The notes beneath the pieces were generated by a model. The model had not been told where the DNA came from. It saw only the letters and a program-made list of their open reading frames with translations, and made no database searches. DNA of 64,000 nucleotides from Urechis unicinctus (lineage: Eukaryota > Annelida > Polychaeta > Xenopneusta > Urechidae): the NCBI GenBank assembly GCA_034190875.2, contig CM067358.1:47372951-47436950 (forward strand), written 5' to 3'. Shown piece by piece: positions 12,045 to 23,018 of this stretch. How positions within the stretch are numbered: the first letter of the stretch is position 1; each line of letters begins with the position of its first letter. Both the position numbers and the translations under genes were made by a program.

Positions 12045-12178
12045 ACACCTTGGAGTCGAACCCACAGTCCTGTGGATCAAAAGGCAAACCAGTAAACCAC
12101 CAAGCCAGTCTGAGACCTGTTTCGAACCCAGCCTGTGGATCAAAAGGCAAAACCAGTAAACCACCCCTCGGTTTTGCC
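12045..12178 (-). repeat. tRNA-derived SINE-like repeat, two tandem head units
   Basis: Read on the minus strand, two units each carry a tRNA-like body (TGGTTTACTGGTTT, then CCTTTTGATCCACAGG) followed by a polymerase III B box. The first B box, GGTTCGACTCC (12052-12062 reversed), is perfect; the second begins GGTTCGAA (12121-12128 reversed). The bodies do not fold as intact tRNAs, so a tRNA-derived short interspersed element is the best reading. Confidence 0.55.
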
Positions 12179-12330
12179 ATTCCCTCGGCTTTGGTATTGA
12201 CTTGGTTAAGGGGTCATGTCAAACATCTGCTAAGGGGTCATATCAAAACATCTAAGGGGCTGCAGCTTATGACATCTATCGAAAAATAGTGCGCGTTACC
12301 AACTCCCCTCGCTGACATCTATCGTAAACG
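12179..12330 (+). repeat. Decayed fragment of the 10.1-kb dispersed repeat
   Basis: Shares TATTGACTTGGTT, GGGGTCATGTCAAA and a TAGTGCGCG word with positions 10785-10860. It contains an internal duplication of the GGGGTCAT segment. Confidence 0.6.
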
Positions 12331-13332
12331 TGTGCTGCGCATAGGGTTTCTTAACAAGGCGCAATCACAGACCCGATTGCTTGCCATTGGAAGACTTGCC
12401 GATGGCGTGCCTGCCGAATCTAGTTATCTTATATAGCAATGGACCCCCTTGCTGTTGGAGCCAGCTTGGCTGCATTCGCACCTTTTGGCGATCGCGACAA
12501 AAGTCAATTCAACGAGCGCGTTCGGTAGTTTTCGGTTTTTCTTGGCTCGTATATTTATATCGATACATGTCACTGTTGCTTGGGGTTATTGACTTAAGTG
12601 CCTGTGATCGCGACGTGGGGTCGGATGGGATTATGTCGACCTCGCTACGTAGCCCCATGGACGGGTGGGTTGGTGTCTGGCTAACCCAGCGAAGTAAGGT
12701 GGTTAGTTTGCATTCAAGTAAAATACTTGGATTTTAAAAACGGGACTGTATGACTTTCCCGTAATATAAATCGTTACTACCACGGGACTACGAATTATTT
12801 AACTTCAAAATTTAGTTGGCCCGTGAGAGAAATCAAAATTTTCCAATGACAATTACCTTACGTCGCATAATCCCACGTTTTTTTAAACATAAAACCGCCA
12901 GTCATGTGACTTTGGTATTCAGTATGGGTTTCTGGTATGGTCAGTTGCTAATTTTATATTTTGTGTTTGTTTGTTTTGAGAGAATTGTCTCTTTGGGTGT
13001 TCAAGTTGCAGACATTCGGAGAAATATCGACGTCCGACATGCTAGCGGTGAAGCGCATCGACTTTAACACTTTATCTTGGTCTAAACTTGTGGTCGCAAC
13101 ATGTGAGATAATGATTTATCTGCGTGAACTGACAAATATAGGAGATAACAACAACAACATAAAAACCCCAGAGAATTTAGTTCTAAGGCAAAACGTTAAG
13201 TATGAATCGCAAAATGAGAATCCCCTCGTGCAGTGCGTATATTAGCTCAATGGTTTAATAACGGTTCACTTCTGAACACATTCGTACACAGTTACGCCAC
13301 TGTTGAACACAGACACGCACACCCACATATCA

Positions 13333-14335
13333 TACATGCATACATACATACATACATACATACATACATACATACATACATACATACATACATACATACA
13401 TACATACATACATACATACATACATACATACATACATACATACATACGTATATATATATGTACGTTGGAACGTACGTACATTGGAACGTACATACATACG
13501 TGCATACGTGCATACATACATACACATCATACGTACATACATACATACATACATACATACATACATACATACATACATACATACATACATACATACATAC
13601 ATACATACATACATACATACATACATACATACATACATAGCATGTGTTTGCGCTCACACGCACATACACATACATACGCACACACATCATACATACATAC
13701 ACACACAATCATACGTCAATTAACATACATATATGCATACATACGTACGTACAACCATGCATACACATGCACTTGAACACACATACATACAAACATACAC
13801 ACATACGCACGTACGTAAAGTCATATGTATGTACGTACGCACATACTTCCATACATACATGCATACACACATTCATGCATACATATATTCATACTCACTC
13901 ACGTACATACATATATGCATGTATACATGCACACACACACGCGCACACATGCATACACACGCATCATACATACATGCATACATACACGTACACTCACTCA
14001 TATATACACCCATACATACATACGTACGTACATATGTATGACATACATACATACATACCTGCGTACATACATACATGCTTGCATCCATGCATGCAAACAT
14101 ACAAACACATACTACATACATGCATGCATGAACGCACGTATGCGCACGCACACACATATATACATTCATACACACACATCATATATGCTTTCATAAATAG
14201 ATAAACACACACCAACACATATCATACATACATACACGCACTCTTACACGTCATACATACATACATACATACATACACCATGCATACATACATGCATGCA
14301 TGCATACACATGCGCACACATATATACATGCATGC
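13333..14335 (+). repeat. CATA tetranucleotide microsatellite, about 1 kb
   Basis: Two pure runs of the tetranucleotide CATA (about 13333-13446 and 13530-13638) are followed by 700 bases of degenerate CATA/CACA/CGTA repeats. Every long frame in it, on both strands, encodes only the repeat (HTYIHTYI or CMYVCMYV). Confidence 0.95.
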
Positions 14336-14645
14336 ACCAAATCCCTGTGGCATGCACCATATGTATACACGCACACATACAGTAATGCTTTATGATTGTT
14401 GCAGGTGGGGTTCTTGTGGGATGAAGTTTTCGCTCTGAGGAGAGAATCCACGTGACTCTGTTGATCTCCTTTGTCATTAAAACATCACGTGACGTTGCAT
14501 GACATGGGAACGGGAGGAACAATAGCATCCACATCGGGGCCGCTTTGCAGAGAGTTGTGAGGAAAATTTGCAGAGCACAAAAGAAGACTGGACATCCCAC
14601 ATTTGGATTTGGCCCATGTGCTGTATAATGTAACAGTAACCACAG

Positions 14646-14795
14646 CTATGCTAGTAGTACCAACCATCCCCTATCTGGGTCTGACTACAATGATGCTGAA
14701 TTTGACAGATTCCACCAGGACAGCCCCATTGTAGTAGAACGGAAAAACTTGAATACACTTAACCGTGAAAGTCCCCCAGAGTTAACAATGTGTTA
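14646..14795 (+). CDS. Possible terminal coding exon, unidentified
   Basis: After an AG at 14644-14645, a frame runs from TATGCTAGT to a TAA at 14793-14795. It encodes about 49 residues, polar and acidic in the middle (DYNDAEFDRFHQDS), with normal-looking codon use. No family is recognised. Upstream sequence (14400-14640) has open pieces in different frames and a plausible acceptor (TTGCAG at 14397-14402), so this may be the decayed or unrecognised 3' end of a plus-strand gene interrupted by the CATA repeat. Confidence 0.22.
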
Positions 14796-15358
14796 ATATG
14801 GTACATACTTTATGAATTTTTAAATGTTATTCAACTTCATCCTAGTTTAAGATGATAAGATAATTAATAATAAGCAAAGAGGGAAAATGCAACATAAAAA
14901 TATATTATTTTATATTATCTATTTCAAACCTTCACTTAAAGGGGGCTTAATATTTTAGGCAACCGGCTAAATGTATATGGATTTTCAAGGTTAAAGTCTG
15001 CTTAAGACAGAAGCATCATCTGTAGAAGAAAATAATTGAAGGACCCCCCCAGCCAGATCAAACTGCCACAGGTTAAATTATTATCCATACATTGTCTGTA
15101 AAAAGTGTCACAGGTGTATACATTGACAGTCTGATGCTGTGCTCTATACAGAGGCTAGGATAAAGATAAGAAGGAAAACTTCCTCACCAAGAAAAGGTAC
15201 TTTTGTTTTCTATGCCCTGTCTCTCAGGATATTTTGTATCAATGGAGTGTATTCTTCAGAAGTTAAGAGTCTCATATTGTGATGTGTACAGAAACAGCAG
15301 CCACTGAGGGGAAACTGAAGGAAGGTGTGTGCCCCACAAAACCAAACTATAGTTTGCA

Positions 15359-15410
15359 TGCATAATACAAAAATACCAGCAGTATACTGCTGGTATTTTT
15401 GTATTATGCA
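15359..15410. repeat. Perfect 52-bp palindrome
   Basis: The 26-base arm from TGCATAATACAAAAATACC through CAGCAGTA is followed at once by its exact reverse complement, with no spacer and no mismatch. Pairing breaks one base further out on each side (A at 15358, G at 15411). A transcript would fold into a 26-bp hairpin with almost no loop. Its origin is unknown. Confidence 0.9.
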
Positions 15411-15419
15411 GGCCTTAAT

Positions 15420-17700
15420 TGTCTTTGAGTCTCATTCCAGTTTTGGAATTTTTGAGTCTAGACTTAAATTACTGGATTACTGATATTAGTTTACATATGC
15501 CCATTGTTATGCATTTAACTGGCAACCATTACAGTTTGGTGTAAATTTGTTTAAATCTCATTATTATGTGTATCTGCACACAAAAGGCATTTGGACACTG
15601 TCTTTTGACTGAAAACAGGGAAGTCAAATACCTCTTTGCTTATCTTTGCTTTGTGCTCTTCAGCAGATGCTTCCATAAGACACTCAAGGAAAGTCAGCCT
15701 TGGTTTGTATGATTTTTTCCGTCAGTACTTGGGAAGAATATACACATATTAGGGAATTGGATCTGAATGTTTTGAATAATTAAGAAATGTATCTGCATGC
15801 TCTTCATCTTACATATTGGGAAAGAGGGTTGACTATAAATGGGATTTTGATTAACATGATCTGATATACATGAGACAGATAATACAAGCATATTGTTTTC
15901 TTTTTCCTTCTATTAAAAGCTGGGCTCCCTACATTTCTTATTACTTGGGAAGAATGGCAGCTTTGTACTTGCTCATCACGGGCCATATCCACTTTCAGCC
16001 AATGACTTCCTCAGTATCCGAGGCAGTGGATTTAACTAACTTTGACATGATGTCGTTTGTTTGCTTGCAGGAATTTAAGTCGTTTATGGTTTCATTGACC
16101 TTCTACGACTTACATGATGTCATTAACACCCAAAGGTTTATAGATCACAGTTAATCGATGCTTACTGCACCTGGCAATACACCAGAGTCCTGGATTGAGA
16201 AACAGGTACCAGCCCTCATCATGTTTTTTGCGTAAGATGTTCGAACACACCCTAATCATCAGGCGTTTGGGACATGATAATACCAGTGAAATACAGTCAT
16301 CCACCAAAAAGAAGTAATTTTATTTTATTGACACAGTTTCACACCCTTCTAGTCCAGTCTGTTTTTCTATGAACATTGTGGTGTAATATTGCATCATTGA
16401 GTAAGCTGTATTTTTTTTTGTATTCAGTAACCATTGCTTGTCTGCTTTGTACTGTTATTTGCCCGGCAAGTGATTTTGACATCAGTGTTGGGGTGTATCC
16501 TCAAGGTGGTGCACATTGGACAGCAGTAATAAGTATTGCCTATGTCATAAGATAAGTAACATATTGTGCCCCTTATTAAATCAGCTTAGAATACTGCTGA
16601 AATGATAGAAATGTGGCAGCATTTAGTTTTTTGTCACATTATGTTAGCATATTTCATTGTAATTAGTGGATTTTAATGAGCATGGTGTAGAACGTGACAT
16701 ATATCTTTGGTTTATTTATATTATTTTTTTCCATTTTAGATACCTTACAATTCGGCATTAATAAATTGTCTGTGTAACTGGTACTTTGGAAAACTGCATT
16801 CTTACATTTAAATGGAAAAGGAATTATTGTTATGTATGTATAGATGGTACCATGAAACAAGGCAACATAAAATATTATGATTCATATGAAGACAAAACAA
16901 GAAGAGACACATTCAGTCTCACTAGAGGTGAAAACTTTTACTTTGAATGTAATGGTATGTTAATGGTTTGTGGCAATATAACACAGATAATGAGTTTGCT
17001 TGAGCCCTCGTTATCAATCAATTTAGAATGGTATATTGTATGCATGCATATTATTAATTTGTTCTTAGTGAAATGTATTTTATGCTTATAAGTTGCAATG
17101 AACCTGTTTGAACATATTAATGTGTCTGTTATCTTCAGTTGACCCAGAAATATCTCCATATCTGATGATATGAATATTGCATCAGTTGGTCCTTCTGGTT
17201 GCAGACTTAAACTACATAAACTGAGGCACGATACTGACACATTGGTAAGTGATAAAATGTGTTAATGTTTTTGAGATGTGATCTTTTGGTTTATAATTTT
17301 CAAGGAGTTGTGTGGGCGTGGTAGAAACTCACTTTCCATGATTATTGATATCTTTGTGATGCAACTAAATGTTTTCAAATGACAAAAAGATAAACAGGCA
17401 TTAACCCTTTGTGTACAGATGTACTGCAGCAAGTTCCCCTTGGGATGCACCAGATCAGACACGGGAGAATATATTCCATGCTTTGTGTTCCCCTTAGACT
17501 CGGATGTTTGAAATAAGACTGTATCAGTCAAGCAGTTGATGTTATGTTTCTCTCGGTACTTACTGCTTCATGTGCCTGAAAATGGCATTTTTATGCATCA
17601 AATATGATGAGAGCATTGTGGGACCTCTGTTAGCATGTAACATAGCAACATTCACTTCATGATTGAGTTTTCTCCCAGACTCTACAACATATATTAGCTT
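15420..17700 (+). other. Stretch with candidate but unassigned exons
   Basis: Three segments look exon-like. About 15920-16030 follows a pyrimidine tract and AAAAG. About 16786-16930 has an open frame with an exon-like interior (GTMKQGNIKYYDSYEDKTRR) ending near TAGAG/GTGAAA. 17150-17244 has an acceptor CCCAG at 17145-17149 and a clean donor TTG/GTAAGT, encoding SISDDMNIASVGPSGCRLK. No protein family was recognised and the frames were not joined with confidence. The rest is ordinary AT-rich sequence. Confidence 0.25.
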
Positions 17701-17704
17701 TTTG

Positions 17705-17892
17705 GTTTCCCTATAAAGCCTCATTACATGCACTTGCTGGTTTGTTCCCCTTTATAGCCTCATTAGATACACTTGCTGGTTGGGTCCCCTTCATATCCTC
17801 ATAGCACACACATGCTGTGTAGGCCACCTATATAGCCTCTCAACATACACTTGTTGTGTGGGTCTCCAATATAGCCTACCAACATACACTTA
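17705..17892 (+). repeat. Degenerate minisatellite, about 39-40-bp units
   Basis: Five diverged units share TATAGCCTC...ACATACACTTGCTG, with unit starts near 17713, 17752, 17792, 17831 and 17870. It lies directly before the 172-bp satellite but is unrelated to it in sequence. Confidence 0.75.
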
Positions 17893-17935
17893 GCAAGTAG
17901 AACACTCTGGCTTGGGGTCCATTGGTAACCAATCA

Positions 17936-20900
17936 TGTATTTGTAGCGGAATCCGCTACCATATCATGTTTTCTCATGGTTCTTAACTACTGGAACCCTC
18001 TGGCATGGAACAATGCATGGTTCTGAGGTAGTAGGGGTCCCACCACCTAAGAACCATGCATGTTTGGAAGCTGGTTCATTGCAGTAGCTAAGAACCATGG
18101 GTTTTAGGGTATTTGTAGCGGAATCCGCTACCATATCATGTTTTCCCATGGTTCTTAACCACTGGAACCCTCTGGCATGGAACCATGCATGGTTCTGAGG
18201 TAGTAGGGGTCCCATCACCTAAGAACCATGCATGTTTGGAAGCTGGTTCATTGCAGTAGCTAAGAACCATGGGTTTTAGGGCATTTGTAGCGGAATCCGC
18301 TTCCATATCATGTTTTCCCATGGTTCTTAACCACTGGAACCCTCTGGCATGGAACCATGCATGGTTTTGAGGTAGCAGGGGTCTAACCATCTAAGAACCA
18401 TGCATGTTTGGAAGCTGGTTCATTGCAGTAGCTAAGAACCATGGGTTTTAGGGTATTTGTAGCGGAATCCGCTACCATATCATGTTTTCCCATGGTTCTT
18501 AACCACTGGAACCCTCTGACATGGAACCATGCATGGTTCTGAGGTAGTAGGGGTCCCACCACCTAAAAACCATGCATGTTTGGAAGCTGGTTCATTGCAG
18601 TAGCTAAGAACCATGGGTTTTAGGGTATTTGTAGCGGAATCCGCTACCATATCATGTTTTCCCATGGTTCTTAACCACTGGAACCCTCTGGCATGGAACC
18701 ATGCATGGTTCTGAGGTAGTAGGGGTCCCACCACCTAAGAACCATGCATGTTTGGAAGCTGGTTCATTTGCAGTAGCTAAGAACCATGGGTTTTAGGGTA
18801 TTTGTAGCGGAATCCGCTACCATATCATGTTTTCCCATGGTTCTTAACCACTGGAACCCTCTGGCATGGAACCATGCATGGTTCTGAGTAGTAGGGGTCC
18901 CACCACCTAAAAAACCATGCATGTTTGGAAGCTGGTTCATTGCAGTAGCTAAGAACCATGGGTTTTAGGGTATTTGTAGCGGTCCGCTACCATATCATGT
19001 TTTCCCATGGTTCTTAACCACTGGAACCCTCTAACCATGCATGGTTTTGAGGTAGTAGGGGTCCCACCACCTAAAAACCATGCAAACCATGCATGTTTGG
19101 AAGCTGGTTCATTGCAGTAGCTAGTAGCTAAGAACCATGGGTTTTAGGGTATTTGTAGCGGAATTCGCTACCATATCATGTTTTCCCATGGTTCTTAACC
19201 ACTGGAACCCTCTGGCATGGAACCATGCATGGTTCTGAGGTAGTAGGGGTCCCACCACCTAAGAACCATGCATGTTTTGGAAGCTGGTTCATTGCAGTAG
19301 CTAAGAACCATGGGATTTTAGGGTATTTGTAGCGGAATCCGCTACCATATCATGTTTTCCCATGGTTCTTAACCACTGGAACCCTCTGGCATGAACCATT
19401 CATGGTTCTGAGGTAGTAGGGGTCCCACCACCTAAGAACCATGCATGTTTGGAAGCTGGTTCATTGCAGTAGCTAAGAACCATGGGTTTTAGGGTATATT
19501 TGTAGCGGAATCCGCTACCATATCATGTTTTCCCATGGTTCTTAACCACTGGAACCCTCTGGCATGGAACCATGCATGGTTCTGAGGTAGTAGGGGTCCC
19601 ACCACCTAAAAAACCATGCATGTTTGGAAGCTGGTTCATTGCAGTAGCTAAGAACCATGGGTTTTAGGGTTTTGATTGCAGTAGCTAAGAACCATGGGTT
19701 TTAGGGTATTTGTAGCGGAATTCGCTACCATATCATGTTTTCCCATGGTTCTTAACCACTGGAACCCTCTGGCATGGAACCATGCATGGTTCTGAGATAG
19801 TAGGGGTAGTAGGGGTCCCACCACCTAAGAACCCTAGCGGAAGAACCATGCATGGTTCTGAGGTAGCAGGGCATGTTTGGAAGCTGGTTTATTGCAGTAG
19901 CTAAGAACCATGGATTTAGGGTATTTGTAGCGGAATCCGCTACCATATCATGTTTCCCATGGTTCTTAACCACTGGAACCCTCTGGCATGGAACCATGCA
20001 TGGTTCTGAGGTAGTAGGGGTCCCACCACCTAAGAACCATGCATGTTTGGAAGCTGGTTCATTGCAGTAGCTAAGAACCATGGGTTTTAGGGTTTGTAGG
20101 GTATTTGTAGCATGGGAATAAGAACCATGCGTTTGGAAGCTGGTTTATTGCAGTACCATTTTAGGGTATTTGTAGCGGAATCCGCTACCATATCATGTTT
20201 CCCATGGTTCTTAACCACTGGAACCCTCTGGCATGGAACCATGCTTGAGGTAGTAGGGGGTCCCACCACCTAAGAACCATGCATGTTTGGAAGCTGGTTC
20301 ATTGCAGTAGCTAAGAACCATGGGTTTTAGGGTATTTGTAGCGGAATCCGCTACCATATCATGTTTTCCCATGGTTCTTAACCACTGGAACCCTCTGGCA
20401 TGGAACCATGCATGGTTCTGAGGTAGTAGGGGTCCCACCACCTAAGAACCATGCATGTTTGGAAGCTGGTTCATTGCAGTAGCTAAGAACCATGGGTTTT
20501 AGGGTATTTGTAGCGGAATCCGCTACCATATCATGTTTTCCCATGGTTCTTAACCACTGGAACCCTCTGGCATGGAACCATGCATGGTTCTGAGGTAGTA
20601 GGGGTCCCACCACCTAAAAACCATGCATGTTTGGAAGCTGGTTCATTGCAGTAGCTAAGAACCATGGGTTTTAGGGTATTTGTAGCGGAATCCGCTACCA
20701 TATCATGTTTTCCCATGGTTCTTAACCACTGGAACCCTCTGGCATGGAACCATGCATGGTTCTGAGGTAGCAGGGGTCCCACCACCTAAGAACCATGCAT
20801 GTTTGGAAGCTGGTTTATTGCAGTAGCTAAGAACCATGGATTTTAGGGTATTTGTAGCGGAATCCGCTACCATATCATGTTTTCCCATGGTTCTTAACCA

Positions 20901-21657
20901 CTGGAACCCTCTGGCATGGAACCATGCATGGTTCTGAGGTAGTAGGGGTCCCACCACCTAAGAACCATGCATGTTTGGAAGCTGGTTCATTGCAGTAGCT
21001 AAGAACCATGGGTTTTAGGGTATTTGTAGCGGAATCCGCTACCATATCATGTTTTCCCATGGTTCTTAACCACTGGAACCCTCTGGCATGGAACCATGCA
21101 TGGTTCTGAGGTAGTAGGGGTCCCACCACCTAAGAACCATGCATGTTTGGAAGCTGGTTCATTGCAGTAGCTAAGAACCATGGGTTTTAGGGTATTTGTA
21201 GCGGAATCCGCTCCCATATCATGTTTTCCCATGGTTCTTAACCACTGGAACCCTCTGGCATGGAACCATGCATGGTTCTGAGGTAGTAGGGGTCCCACCA
21301 CCTAAGAACCATGCATGTTTGGAAGCTGGTTCATTGCAGTAGCTAAGAACCATGGGTTTTAGGGTATTTGTAGCGGAATCCGCTACCAAATCATGTTTCC
21401 CCATGGTTCTTAACCACTGGAACCCTCTGGCATGGAACCATGCATGGTTCTGAGGTAGTAGGGGTCCCACCACCTAAAAACCATGCATGTTTGGAAGCTG
21501 GTTCATTGCAGTAGCTAAGAACCATGGGTTTTAGGTTATTTGTAGGGGAATCCGCTACCATATCATGTTTTCCCATGGTTCTTAACCACTGGAACCCTCT
21601 GGCATGGAACCATGCATGGTTCTGAGGTAGTAGGGTTCCCACCACCTAAGAACCATG
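17936..21657 (+). repeat. Satellite array, 172-bp monomer, about 21 copies
   Basis: Monomers repeat every 172 bases; the marker GTAGCGGAATCCGCTAC falls at 17943, 18115, 18287 and so on to about 21542. The outer blocks (17936-18800 and 20330-21657) are nearly identical copies in exact register. The centre (about 18970-20330) holds truncated, fused and partly duplicated monomers, for example at 19660-19720, 19795-19870 and 20090-20170. Each monomer contains GTAGCGGA-A-TCCGCTAC, the 14-bp palindrome AACCATGCATGGTT, and a 13-bp inverted pair CCCATGGTTCTTA / TAAGAACCATGGG. A minus-strand frame of 84 codons recurs in each unit, but 172 is not a multiple of three, so it cannot run through the array. 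It ends at 21657 inside a monomer. Confidence 0.95.
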
Positions 21658-21725
21658 AAATAAACACCGATTAGTTGACTTTTCCCTTTCCGGCGAAATC
21701 CAAAGGATTTACTCGATATTCTACT

Positions 21726-21767
21726 GACGTCTGACTATAAATTCATGTTACCGTTCGACCGGAGCTA
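21726..21767 (-). mobile_element. Truncated copy of the ultrashort TAGC...GCTA element
   Basis: The segment from GACGTCTGAC to GACCGGAGCTA matches the inner and right parts of the 54-64-bp element but lacks the TAGCCCTACAA end. It lies 70 bases beyond the satellite array. No target duplication can be defined. Confidence 0.55.
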
Positions 21768-22525
21768 TACACTTCTATAAGACGTACACAATGGACTGTC
21801 GCCTTTGCACTGGAGAAGCTTGGATTTGACCCCAATATCAAAATCTCGCAGGGAAGTTCCCTCATCAGCCGATCGTTCTGTATGTCTTTCCTGCTTCACC
21901 GCCCTAAATAAGTTTGCCAGGGGGACCATCTAGGCACAGGAAGGATAAGAAGAATTTCGAAGAGCTACCTCAGTATCCAGCTACAAAGGAACGAAGGTAA
22001 TCATTATATTGTATGGACTACATTACATGTATGTAATCTAATAAAGTATACAATGTATATAAATGAAGATGTTAACTCAGATGAACGTAATATAACCACC
22101 GTCATGGTCATGTATTAGTTTGGGGAATTTCTTGTTGGATGGACGATATACAGCAGTCCTGTTTGGCCGGTACCTTAAGATTGGAGCAGCATCGAATGAG
22201 AGTTATTATGAAGAAAAAAAAAATTTTTGTCTTGTATTAGTTATATAAATATTTAAACGTATTCCCTGTGACTCGTTACTGGATTTACCCGCCCAGGTCA
22301 CGCCCAAACGATTCAATGTTTCTGAGCCCGTTCCTGGAAAAAGAAAGCTGAACAAACGTGACAAAGCCATCGTGTGTGGAACTAGAACTATTTATTCATA
22401 ATGGTAAATGTCGGAATAGACATTGTGACATCTCCACCCTGAGATAATTTTATACATACAAAGTAATAATACCAAGGAAAAGGTAGACTGCCTTTAACCT
22501 TGTAGAATAATCTGAATAATCGGCA

Positions 22526-23018
22526 TTATTCTGGCATCAATCCCATGAATGGGTCGTCTTGCATCAGTATTGTCTTTGCAATCTGTACGCTTATCTCAGC
22601 TGCTCCATTGGACTGAGGGTAAGGGGGGCTGCATGTGACATGGATGAACGCGTATTGCTGCTTCGAACTATACTGTGGCCCGTTGTTACTGAGATCTGTT
22701 CCTATCTTCAGCCATGGTCGATCAGGTGAGGGAGAGCTAATCATAGGTTTAGCCCTTTGATTTGGACGTTTTTCTTGACAATGAGATCAATGTCTGATGT
22801 AATTGTCAATTTCCATTGACAAACCTGGTCACCAGACTGTCTGACTGACTGGATCTGTCCTGCCTTTTGCTGATCCCAAGGTGACCATGATGCATCTTCT
22901 CTAAGATCCCCCGTCGCAATGATGGTGGTATGACGATCCTAGATCCATGAACTAGTAATCCTTTCACTACACTCAGCTCAGCACGAACCTGATATAAATC
23001 GCTAACATCCTCATTCAC
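22526..23018 (-). pseudogene. Ty3-type retroelement integrase fragments
   Basis: Two minus-strand open pieces belong to a retroelement integrase. The piece at 22806-23018 has the zinc-binding HHCC-region signature around LEKMHHGHLGISK and the IPPSLRR block. The piece at 22526-22744 has part of the catalytic core, with the NGPQYSS and SPPYPQSNGAAE blocks. They are separated by frame breaks and missing sequence, and no full-length frame exists. The order (integrase at lower coordinates, gag-like pieces at higher) fits one decayed minus-strand element. Confidence 0.75.

Noticed and set aside
12381..12737. 118-codon plus-strand frame
   Set aside because: No recognisable domain, no start context, and no continuation. 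Left unannotated.
13233..14600. Several frames of 100-186 codons encoding HTYI or CMYV repeats
   Set aside because: They are translations of the CATA microsatellite on both strands.
17964..21645. Recurrent 84-codon minus-strand frame in every satellite monomer
   Set aside because: It follows the 172-bp repeat register, ends after one and a half monomers, and cannot continue because 172 is not a multiple of three. It is a by-product of the repeat.
17936..21657. CRISPR-like array
   Set aside because: Repeats are long and contiguous with no unique spacers, and the DNA is eukaryotic. It is a satellite.
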